Shown here: piece after piece, positions 33,052 to 38,198 of the stretch
How the letters are laid out: each line of letters opens with the position of its first letter
Position numbering within the stretch: position 1 is the stretch's first letter
Source of the DNA: Amycolatopsis marina
Lineage (GTDB): Bacteria > Actinomycetota > Actinomycetes > Mycobacteriales > Pseudonocardiaceae
Direction of reading: 5' to 3'
Length of the DNA stretch: 38,198 nucleotides
Assembly (NCBI RefSeq): GCF_900111885.1
Contig: NZ_FOKG01000034.1
Coordinates: forward strand, 1 to 38,198
The notes under the pieces: generated by a model
Told to the model about the DNA's origin: nothing
The model's database searches: none
What the model saw: only the letters and a program-made list of their open reading frames with translations
Program-made: the position numbers and the translations under genes

Positions 33052-33162
33052 ATGTTCACCATGCTCACCGGATTCCTCATCGACATCGCTGTCACGGCAC
33101 TCATTCTGCTGGCGTTGGTCATCACCTGCGCAGCGTTGGTGCCGCCCCGCCCGCCACGATGA
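33052..33162 (+). CDS. Small single-pass membrane protein (36 aa) behind terC-1
   Basis: MFTMLTGFLIDIAVTALILL followed by ALVITCAALVPPRPPR, ending in TGA at 33160-33162. One long hydrophobic helix with one Asp and a Pro/Arg C-terminal tail (so the tail is probably cytoplasmic). GAAGGA stands nine bases before the ATG and the terC stop is two bases away, so translation is plausible. No family known to me; a small partner of TerC is one possibility. Confidence 0.5.
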   Translation: MFTMLTGFLIDIAVTALILLALVITCAALVPPRPPR

Positions 33163-33299
33163 ACACACGCCGTCCCGGGTGGCGTGTCAGTGTGGGGTGC
33201 GAAGCGAGAGGGGCGCTGGTCGTCGCGAGGTCCTGTCCGCACACCGCCCGGCCACGCCACGTAGCCCTTGCCAGGGCGTGCTTGGTGGTGCTGGCGTCG

Positions 33300-33416
33300 G
33301 TGGCGTGAGGTTTCCTGGACCCGCGCGGTGGGGCGGCGGGTGCCTGCGCCGGATCCGGGTCGGCCAGATCGTGTTGACGACGCGGGGCTTGGTCGTTGAG
33401 GTACTCCCCCTCAACG
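33300..33416 (-). promoter_or_regulatory. Orphan yybP-ykoY-type leader on the minus strand
   Basis: On the minus strand: GGGGAGTA (33409-33402) within a GTTGAGG/CCTCAAC hairpin, GTCAACACG (33378-33370), and GGAAACCTC (33315-33307) as a degenerate third block. It begins some ten bases after the -10 of the promoter at 33448-33420. No open frame follows on that strand before the end of terC-1, so the controlled gene has been lost or the leader acts as antisense RNA. Confidence 0.5.
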
Positions 33417-33419
33417 TCG

Positions 33420-33448
33420 AGAATGACGAACTGTGGTTCGTTTACCAA
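33420..33448 (-). promoter_or_regulatory. Promoter of the orphan leader, with a CGAA-N6-TTCG dyad
   Basis: On the minus strand TTGGTA (33448-33443), 17-base spacer, CATTCT (33425-33420). The spacer contains the dyad CGAACCACAGTTCG (33440-33427). Spacer plus -10 closely match the promoter of the second terC gene. Confidence 0.5.
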
Positions 33449-33458
33449 GGGTGGCGAG

Positions 33459-33950
33459 TTATCCGGTGCGGCGACGACGCGGAGGAGTCGAGGCGCCGTC
33501 AGCCGAAGCATCACGAGCATCGTCAGGGGTGGCGGGACCGACGGCGGTGATGAGGTCGGCGATGCGGTGGTGGGCTTCCAGCGGGTGGCGCAGATGGCCG
33601 TCGGGGTTGATGCGGTAGTGGTTGCGGCGGCCGACTTTGGTGCGCTCGATGTAGCCGCCCTGGATGAGGTCGGTGAGGATGAGCTGGACGGCGCGGGTGG
33701 TGATGCCGACCTTCTGGGCGATGACGGGCAGGGTCTGGTGCGGGTCGGCGGCCAGGCAGAGCAGCACGTGGGCGTGGTTGCTCAGGAACATCCACGACCC
33801 TGGCGTCTGCGACGCGGCGGCGTCGGCCGGTTCCGCACCAGCATCCACCACGCCAGAATCCACCGTGCCGGAGTCGGTGGGATCCGAGCCCGCTGGGGTG
33901 GGGAGGGCGTGGTCGGGTGGGGGTTCGGCAGGCCGCATGGGGCCGACCAT
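33459..33950 (-). CDS. Winged-helix regulator, paralogue of the dab-side regulator
   Basis: 163 residues from the ATG at 33950, with AAGGA nine bases upstream. After a ~50-residue acidic, Pro-rich N-terminus comes WMFLSNHAHVLLCLAADPHQ, LPVIAQKVGITTRAVQLILT (helix-turn-helix), DLIQGGYIERTKVGRRNHYR (wing) and GHLRHPLEAH, closely parallel to the 99-residue protein at 26706. The C-terminal ~25 residues are polar and basic (PPRRRRTG). It lies between two promoter/leader units that share a CGAA-N6-TTCG dyad, and the orphan leader begins right behind its stop codon. It probably regulates the terC genes through that dyad. Confidence 0.82.
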   Translation of the reverse strand: MVGPMRPAEPPPDHALPTPAGSDPTDSGTVDSGVVDAGAEPADAAASQTPGSWMFLSNHAHVLLCLAADPHQTLPVIAQKVGITTRAVQLILTDLIQGGYIERTKVGRRNHYRINPDGHLRHPLEAHHRIADLITAVGPATPDDARDASADGASTPPRRRRTG

Positions 33951-34026
33951 AAGGCATTCCTTCCACTCTCGATGCCGCTGTCGGCGCGGGGTCCGGATCG
34001 GCGGGGAGCTGCTCGACCGGGTGTGA

Positions 34027-34524
34027 TCAGACCAGCATCGCGTCGGGCAGGGTGTGCTCGTCTGCGCGGCGGATCCGCAGCCGAGGTTGAGTGAGGCCGA
34101 GCAGGTACTGGCAGGTCGCAGGCGTGAGGAGCTCGGCGCGAGGATGGGCGGGCAACACGAGCACGTCGGCGTCGTGCACTCGGCACAGTCGCAGCAGGGC
34201 GGCGGCCACGCGCCGATGCCGGCCGCCCGGCCCGCGACGGTGATGCCACGCGGTGGTGTGGATCCGCACGCCCCGCTCGGCCAGCCCGGATGACGGGAGC
34301 CGTGACAGCGCGGGAGCGAGCGCCGCGGCGGTGACCTGCTCCCGGCGGACCTGCTGCCAGGCGATCAGCCGCGCGTTGAGCGTGAGCCCCGGCGGCGGGT
34401 GCAGCACGGCGAGCACGAGGTGGCCGTGGTCGGCGATCAGTTCGACCGCCGCGGGCAGCTCGGCGGCCGGCGCGGGATCGGTGGCGTCGACGACGCAGAC
34501 GAGGGTTGTGCACTGGGCGGGCAT
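34027..34524 (-). CDS. Universal-stress-protein-like hypothetical
   Basis: 165 residues from the ATG at 34524. The pattern of an N-terminal strand TTLVCVVDATDPAPAA, then ELIADHGHLVLAVLHPPPG, a long helical centre, a strand RGVRIHTTAWH and VHDADVLVLPAHPRAELL is the alpha/beta Usp-type fold. The ATP-binding G-x2-G-x9-G-S/T motif is not evident, so it would be a non-ATP-binding type. It is divergent from the second terC unit, with about 60 bp between its start and the large palindrome at 34587. The homology call is tentative. Confidence 0.5.
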   Translation of the reverse strand: MPAQCTTLVCVVDATDPAPAAELPAAVELIADHGHLVLAVLHPPPGLTLNARLIAWQQVRREQVTAAALAPALSRLPSSGLAERGVRIHTTAWHHRRGPGGRHRRVAAALLRLCRVHDADVLVLPAHPRAELLTPATCQYLLGLTQPRLRIRRADEHTLPDAMLV

Positions 34525-34586
34525 CAGCGGACCTGCTTTCCACGGCACGGATCGAGGAGGCCGCGCGCTGGCCTCATTTCCAGATT

Positions 34587-34637
34587 GACGAAGTACGGTT
34601 CGCCAGTCAAGCCTTGACAGGCGAACCGTATTTCGTC
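34587..34637. promoter_or_regulatory. 51-bp palindrome overlapping the terC-2 promoter
   Basis: Two 24-base arms (34587-34610 and 34614-34637) match at 22 positions around a 3-base centre. Each arm holds one CGAA-N6-TTCG dyad (34589-34602 and 34622-34635). The -35 TTGACA (34614-34619) lies in the right arm and the -10 CATTCT (34637-34642) starts at its end. A bound repressor would block RNA polymerase. Likely operator for the nearby winged-helix protein. Confidence 0.6.
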
Positions 34638-34642
34638 ATTCT
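34614..34642 (+). promoter_or_regulatory. Promoter of the second terC gene
   Basis: TTGACA (34614-34619), 17-base spacer, CATTCT (34637-34642). It is followed twelve bases later by the GGGGAGTA block of the leader, the same layout as at terC-1. Confidence 0.55.
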
Positions 34643-34645
34643 GGT

Positions 34646-34765
34646 GGTGCGGAGGGGAGTACCCACCACGTCCGGGATCGTCATTACGGCAGTTCGATGG
34701 CTGCCCGGTCCCGGCGCCACCGGACCCAGCGCACGTGCTCTGGCGGTTGGGGAGACCTCCGGTTT
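34646..34765 (+). promoter_or_regulatory. yybP-ykoY-type (Mn2+) riboswitch ahead of terC-2
   Basis: GGGGAGTA (34654-34661) between GGTGG and CCACC pairing arms, GTCATTACGG (34680-34689), GGAGACCTCC (34751-34760). The order and spacing match the terC-1 leader. The translation signal GGAGG follows at 34780. Confidence 0.78.
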
Positions 34766-34793
34766 CACTCGACGTGACCGGAGGTGCTTGACT

Positions 34794-35843
34794 GTGGTTG
34801 TTCCGTTGTGGGCGTGGGCCGCGGTGCTCGGCGTGATCCTGGTGATGCTCGCGATCGACCTGTTCGCCCACCGCCGCGCACACGTGGTCGGGGTCCGCGA
34901 GGCCGCCGCCTGGTCGGCGGTGTGGGTCGCGCTCGGCCTCGGGTTCGGCGCGATCGTGTGGTGGGCGTGGGGCAGCGAGTTCGCCGCCCAGTACTTCGCG
35001 GGCTACGTGATCGAGAAGTCCCTCGCGGTGGACAACGTGTTCGTCTTCGCGATCATCTTCGGCTACTTCGCCGTTCCCCGCGAGTACCAGCACCGCGTGC
35101 TGTTCTACGGCGTGCTCGGCGCACTGGTGTTCCGGGCGGTGTTCATCGCCGCGGGCTCGGTGCTCATCGCGTCCTTCGCCTGGATCCTGTACGTGTTCGG
35201 CGCCTTCCTGGTCGCCACCGGTGTCCGGATGGCCGTGCACCGCAACGAGACCATCGACCCCGACCGCAGCGTCGTGCTGCGCCTGTTCCGCAAGGTCATC
35301 CCCACCACCGAGGAGTACCACGGGCAGAAGTTCCTGGTGCGCCAGGCCGGGCGCTGGGTGGCCACCCCTCTGTTGGCGGTGCTGGTGCTGGTCGAGGTCA
35401 CCGACATCGTCTTCGCCGTCGACTCCATCCCGGCGATCTTCGCCATCACCCAGCAGCCGTTCCTGGTGTTCACCTCCAACGCCTTCGCCATCCTGGGCCT
35501 GCGCGCCATGTACTTCCTGCTCGCCGACCTGATGCACCGCTTCATCTACCTCAAGCTAGGCCTCGCCCTGGTGCTGGTGTGGGTCGGCATCAAGATGCTG
35601 CTGCTCGACCTCTACAAGATCCCCACCTGGTTCTCGCTGGCCGTGGTCGCCCTCCTGCTCGCCGTCGCCGTCACGGCCAGCTGGATCCGCACCCGCACCA
35701 CCCCGGCCACCCCAGCGGCTGCCTCTGCCGATTCGCTGGCCGGTGCGGAGCCCGACACGGTCACGACCGAGCCAGCCCAAACCGGGGCGGCCGCAGCCGA
35801 GACGGCCCCGTCCTCGCCCACTGGCCTGTCGACGCGCGACTGA
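34794..35843 (+). CDS. terC: TerC-family integral membrane protein 2
   Basis: 349 residues from a GTG at 34794, nine bases after GGAGG; a TTG at 34788 is an alternative. Landmarks: VPLWAWAAVLGVILVMLAID, FAGYVIEKSLAVDNVFVFAI, LVEVTDIVFAVDSIPAIFAI, FTSNAFAILGLRAMYFLLAD, IYLKLGLALVLVWVGIKMLL. The conserved Glu, Asp and Asn of the presumed metal path are present. About 60 polar Ala/Thr/Pro-rich residues follow the last helix. It resembles terC-1 only moderately, so they are not a recent duplication. Leader and promoter type are shared, so both should respond to Mn2+. It is monocistronic: two strong hairpins end it. Confidence 0.92.
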   Translation: MVVPLWAWAAVLGVILVMLAIDLFAHRRAHVVGVREAAAWSAVWVALGLGFGAIVWWAWGSEFAAQYFAGYVIEKSLAVDNVFVFAIIFGYFAVPREYQHRVLFYGVLGALVFRAVFIAAGSVLIASFAWILYVFGAFLVATGVRMAVHRNETIDPDRSVVLRLFRKVIPTTEEYHGQKFLVRQAGRWVATPLLAVLVLVEVTDIVFAVDSIPAIFAITQQPFLVFTSNAFAILGLRAMYFLLADLMHRFIYLKLGLALVLVWVGIKMLLLDLYKIPTWFSLAVVALLLAVAVTASWIRTRTTPATPAAASADSLAGAEPDTVTTEPAQTGAAAAETAPSSPTGLSTRD

Positions 35844-35854
35844 CGCGCGTCGAC
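35828..35854. repeat. 11-bp perfect inverted repeat over the terC-2 stop codon
   Basis: GTCGACGCGCG (35828-35838) and CGCGCGTCGAC (35844-35854) around ACTGA, with the TGA stop in the loop. In RNA this is a very stable hairpin directly in front of the terminator. Confidence 0.7.
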
Positions 35855-35860
35855 CGCCCC

Positions 35861-35905
35861 GGTGCCGCCCACCGCTCACTCCCCCCACCAGCGGTGGGCG
35901 GCACC
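35861..35905 (+). terminator. Terminator hairpin after terC-2
   Basis: Perfect 16-bp inverted repeat, GGTGCCGCCCACCGCT (35861-35876) and its complement (35890-35905), with a 13-base loop. There is no T-run, as is common in high-GC actinobacteria. It separates terC-2 from the lipoprotein gene. Confidence 0.7.
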
Positions 35906-35943
35906 ACCCCACAGACCCAGCCCATCCGGAAAGGAACCCGCTC

Positions 35944-36351
35944 ATGCGCATCTCGACTCGATGGACCTCTGTGCTGCTCGGCGTGGGCGTCGTGGCGGCG
36001 ATCAGCGGCTGCGGCGCTGTCCAGCAGGCCGGCGACACCGCCGGTTCGGCCGCGGACACCGTGACCGGCGCGGTCGCCGCCGCCGAGGTGTGTAGCGACG
36101 CGCTGGCACTGGTCGCCAACCCGCCCGACCTCAGCGCACCGCAGGCCGCACTGGACCAGGCGCACACCACCGCCACCGAGCTCACCGACCTGGCCGCGAC
36201 CACCAGCGACACCGACATCGGCCGCGCCATCACCGACCTGGCCGCCACCCTGCAGACGGCCACCCTGGACACCCTCACCAGTGCTCCAGCCGCCTGGCTG
36301 CAGACCAGGGCCGATCAGGCCGCCGCGCTCACCACCGCCTGCGCGCCCTGA
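35944..36351 (+). CDS. Small putative lipoprotein
   Basis: 135 residues. The signal peptide MRISTRWTSVLLGVGVVAAI ends in a lipobox, ISGC, with Cys23 as the lipidation site. The mature part is Ala/Thr/Asp-rich and helical, with heptad-like LAATTSDTDIGRAITDLAAT and a Cys near each end (VCSDALAL, TTACAP) that may pair. AAAGGAA stands before the ATG. No family assigned; similar short helical lipoproteins are common in actinobacteria. It lies between the terC-2 terminator and a hairpin at 36362. Confidence 0.7.
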   Translation: MRISTRWTSVLLGVGVVAAISGCGAVQQAGDTAGSAADTVTGAVAAAEVCSDALALVANPPDLSAPQAALDQAHTTATELTDLAATTSDTDIGRAITDLAATLQTATLDTLTSAPAAWLQTRADQAAALTTACAP

Positions 36352-36361
36352 CCAAGTAGGG

Positions 36362-36390
36362 TCACGGGCACGACAGGAAGCAGCCCGTGA
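36362..36390 (+). terminator. Hairpin after the lipoprotein gene
   Basis: TCACGGGC (36362-36369) pairs with GCCCGTGA (36383-36390), with a 13-base loop, 11 bp after the stop codon. A plausible terminator without a T-run. Confidence 0.5.
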
Positions 36391-36468
36391 TGAGCACCGT
36401 CGGCGACCCCGCTGAACGTTCGTCGGTCGTCCCTCCCTTCCAGGTGAGCGGCCCACTCGCAGGCGAGG

Positions 36469-36570
36469 TCAGGTTGTCGAGAGCTCCACCCCAAGCTCCT
36501 GGGCGAGGGTTTCCTGGGTGAAGCCGAGAGCCTCGCGCCGTGCTGCGAGAGCATCTCGTCGTATCGCCAT
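36469..36570 (-). pseudogene. Truncated XRE-type helix-turn-helix gene
   Basis: From an ATG at 36570 with GGGAG in front: MAIRRDALAARREALGFTQE followed by TLAQELGVELSTT and a stop. This is the first half of a common actinobacterial XRE domain, broken off in the recognition helix where STVxRWERG would follow. Downstream sequence shows no continuation in other frames. A remnant. Confidence 0.6.
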
Positions 36571-36865
36571 AATCACTCCCAGATTCGCTAGCGCACCCAC
36601 GCTACCCGGCGTTGATCGGACCTGATCAGCGGCCATGTCAACGACGAAACGGCGGACGTTCACGTCCGGACGTGCGACCCAGACCGCCCATGAAAACGCC
36701 AGAGCGGGATGGTGCTTGGGACGATCTGTGCTTGTCCGCAGGGGCCGCCACCAACTAAAGCTGTCGACGGCGCGTGAAAACTGACCCCGGCGTGGCGCCT
36801 AACCCAGGTGCCGCCAGGGGGTCAAGATTCGCCCGCCGTTGACACTAAAGCCCCGCCCGACAGGA
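36571..36865. other. Intergenic scar region
   Basis: About 295 bp without a gene between the XRE remnant and the NUDIX fragment. Its only recognisable content is the 83-bp pair of IS21-like ends at 36762-36844. Confidence 0.5.
36762..36844. repeat. 83-bp pair of inverted IS21-like ends (deleted IS or MITE-like)
   Basis: Left end TGTCGACGGCGCGTGAAAAC followed by TGACCCC; the complement of the right end reads TGTCAACGGCGGGCGAATCT followed by TGACCCC. The terminal TGTC/GACA and the shared core are typical of IS21-type ends. Nothing is left in between, so the element has lost its interior or is a non-autonomous derivative. Confidence 0.5.
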
Positions 36866-37210
36866 TCAGCGCGCCTCGACCGCGTGCTCTGCCGCGAGCC
36901 TGCGCACATACGCGCGGATTCGGTCGCGATCCTCGGGGAACACGCTCTCCCACGATTCGTCCAGGTCGACCCACTTCGGCGGCTGTCCCTTCTCCCCGCC
37001 GAGTGGCGCGTCGCGGTTGATGACGGCTCCGTAGGACAGGCTCAGCGTTGGCGTCCAGTCGGCGCGGAAAGAGCGGACAGCGACGGCCGCCGGCACTGAC
37101 AGCAGCTCGCCCAGCAGGCCGGTCTCCTCCAAGAGTTCACGGGCTGCTGCGGCTCGAGGCGTCTCGCCTGGCTCGACGGTTCCGCCGGGCGTTAGGAACA
37201 GTTGGCGGTC
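36866..37210 (-). pseudogene. NUDIX hydrolase, 5'-truncated
   Basis: The open frame from 37210 (just after an in-frame TGA at 37213-37211) reads DRQLFLTPGGTVEPGETPRA then AAARELLEETGL, a complete Nudix box GX5EX7REUXEEXGU. It then has a normal C-terminal half with WVDLDESWESVF and a stop at 36866. The N-terminal strands before the box are missing, and the sequence upstream runs into an IS5-family element within 40 bp. The largest ATG-started piece begins at 37132, inside the box. NUDIX enzymes hydrolyse nucleoside diphosphate derivatives; this one is probably dead. Confidence 0.75.
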
Positions 37211-37249
37211 TCACTCTTCTGCTGTCTCAACTGGCGCGCACGTCGAGGG

Positions 37250-37834
37250 CTAGGGCGTGTCTGACAATGTCTTGGTCCAAGTGATGACGGCGTGGAGAAC
37301 GACCGCGCAGCGATAGACGATGGCGAGTTTGTCGTAGCGAGTTGCCAGGCCACGCCATTGTTTGAGCAGGGCGATGCGCCGTTCGACAACGTTGCGGCCG
37401 CGATAATCGACCGCGTCGAGGGTGGGCGGACGGCCGCCGCGGGAACCGCGGCGGGTGCGGTGCCCGGCCTGGTCGGCCGGCTCGGGGATCACCGCCGTGA
37501 TGCCGCGATCGCGCAAATGCCCCCGGATCGCTCTCGAGGAATAAGCCTTGTCGCCGCGGACACGGTCGGGCCGGGTCCGAGCTCGACCACGTCCGAGGCG
37601 AGCGACACGCAGTTGCCGCATCAGATGCGGAAACATCGGCGCGTCCCCGGCCTGGCCGGGCCCGACTAACGTCACCAGCGGGCGGCCGTTCCCGTCGACG
37701 AGATGGTGCACTTTGGTGCTCCAGCCGCCACGAGAGCGGCCGATCGCGTGATCAGGCGGCTCGTTGTGCAGATCCGTGTAGTTCGACCCAGCCCCCTGTG
37801 GGGCGGGTGATGTTGGTGGCGTGCTGATGCGCAC
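37250..37834 (-). CDS. IS5-family (IS427 group) transposase, second reading frame
   Basis: 194-codon frame that supplies the catalytic C-terminal part: DHAIGRSRGGWSTKVHHLVD, LVTLVGPGQAGDAPMFPHLM, RVRGDKAYSSRAIRGHLRDR with the second Asp, IPEPADQ, and RGRNVVERRIALLKQWRGLA with the Glu, then TRYDKLAIVYRCAVVLHAVI. Expressed by frameshift from the first frame, which it overlaps by 83 bases. Its TAG stop (37252-37250) lies in the target CTAG, outside the element proper. Confidence 0.85.
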   Translation of the reverse strand: MRISTPPTSPAPQGAGSNYTDLHNEPPDHAIGRSRGGWSTKVHHLVDGNGRPLVTLVGPGQAGDAPMFPHLMRQLRVARLGRGRARTRPDRVRGDKAYSSRAIRGHLRDRGITAVIPEPADQAGHRTRRGSRGGRPPTLDAVDYRGRNVVERRIALLKQWRGLATRYDKLAIVYRCAVVLHAVITWTKTLSDTP

Positions 37835-38193
37835 GCGCGATCGTGGAATCCACCGACACCGACCACTCCACCAGGCCGGCCGAGTCCGCAGCAGTCAGCA
37901 GACGTTGCAACACGGTGTCCCAGGTGCCGTCACCGGCCATCCGGCGGTGCCAGGTCCAGATCGTCTGCCACGGGCCGAATACCGCAGGCACATCCCGCCA
38001 CGCGATCCCGCACCGATACCGGTAAATGATCCCTTCGACCATCGACCTCGCATCCGAGAACGGTCGGCCCTGCTTGCCGGTACGCACCGGAAGCAGGTCC
38101 TCGATCAACGCCCACTGATCATCTGAAAGCAACTGGAACCGCGACACCCGAACAGCATCTCAACCACCCGCCAACACCATTGTCAGACACGCC
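37254..38193 (-). mobile_element. IS5-family element (IS427 group), ~940 bp, complete
   Basis: Terminal inverted repeats start GGCGTGTCTGACAATG (16 identical bases), flanked by CTAG on both sides (37250-37253 and 38194-38197). Duplication can be read as CTAG or as TA with one more base pair in each repeat. It contains two overlapping transposase frames. It truncates the region upstream of the NUDIX fragment. Confidence 0.9.
37752..38147 (-). CDS. IS5-family (IS427 group) transposase, first reading frame
   Basis: 131-codon frame from an ATG at 38147: MSRFQLLSDDQWALIEDLLP, then GRPFSDARSMVEGIIYRYRC, GIAWRDVPAVFGPWQTIWTW (DUF4096 domain), and the first catalytic Asp in SVSVDSTIARAHQHA. The continuation lies in another frame; the G-rich CCCACAGGGGGCT near 37795 in the overlap is the likely shift site. 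This two-frame design is normal for the IS427 group. Confidence 0.88.
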   Translation of the reverse strand: MSRFQLLSDDQWALIEDLLPVRTGKQGRPFSDARSMVEGIIYRYRCGIAWRDVPAVFGPWQTIWTWHRRMAGDGTWDTVLQRLLTAADSAGLVEWSVSVDSTIARAHQHATNITRPTGGWVELHGSAQRAA

Positions 38194-38198
38194 CTAGC

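Noticed and set aside
1..38198. CRISPR arrays, tRNA or rRNA genes
   Set aside because: No regularly spaced direct repeats, no cloverleaf with a TTC-type arm and no rRNA-like stretches were seen.

Overview
The window is GC-rich throughout, with GC-ending codons, GTG/TTG starts and actinobacterial protein signatures: an InhA-type enoyl reductase, a two-domain Thermus-type isocitrate dehydrogenase and actinobacterial IS families. I read it as an actinomycete, probably of the Pseudonocardiales, in an accessory or island-like region. It starts inside an IS701-family element and ends with a complete IS5-family element.

Layout. (1) 1-4702: the end of an IS701-type IS abuts a magnesium cluster, corA then an mgtA-type P-type ATPase, followed by an mgtC reading frame that decays into remnants of an ABC importer. 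(2) 4777-15000: a recombination module on the minus strand: a truncated tyrosine integrase, an XRE/Cro-type regulator, and a large gene encoding 14 tandem CxxC zinc ribbons joined to a recombinase-like C-terminal half. The large gene is cut by a 7,038-bp Tn3-family transposon (6050-13087). The transposon has 54-bp inverted repeats with one mismatch and a 5-bp target duplication, TAGGA. It carries tnpR, tnpA and a DUF4241 gene, and is itself hit by an IS110-family element whose noncoding end reads as a bridge RNA with recognisable donor and target guides. (3) 15104-15955: a PAPS-reductase-like fragment beside an IS21-like end.

(4) 16052-26579: a long minus-strand gene train. From promoter to end it holds a hypothetical gene, dabB, a 53-codon coupled ORF, dabA, a hypothetical gene, isocitrate dehydrogenase, ilvD, an InhA-like enoyl-ACP reductase and bioD. 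DabA/DabB energise inorganic-carbon uptake, and several companions use or make CO2 or bicarbonate. A winged-helix regulator and a DUF6671 gene are divergent from it. (5) 27947-31824: murF, a Sua5-type gene and folC, all outside the neighbourhoods where such genes usually sit, so probably second copies. (6) 32012-36351: two TerC-family membrane proteins, each behind a promoter and a yybP-ykoY-type (Mn2+) leader, plus a third, orphan leader on the opposite strand, a second winged-helix regulator, a Usp-like gene and a lipoprotein. A CGAA-N6-TTCG dyad recurs at two of the three promoters. (7) 36352-38198: broken XRE and NUDIX genes, an 83-bp pair of IS21-like ends and the IS5-family element.

The most notable signals are the interrupted zinc-ribbon recombinase gene, which can be rebuilt from sequence alone; the IS110 bridge RNA with guides that agree with its own insertion site; the DIC-uptake operon with its small coupled ORF; and the three related promoter-plus-riboswitch units.
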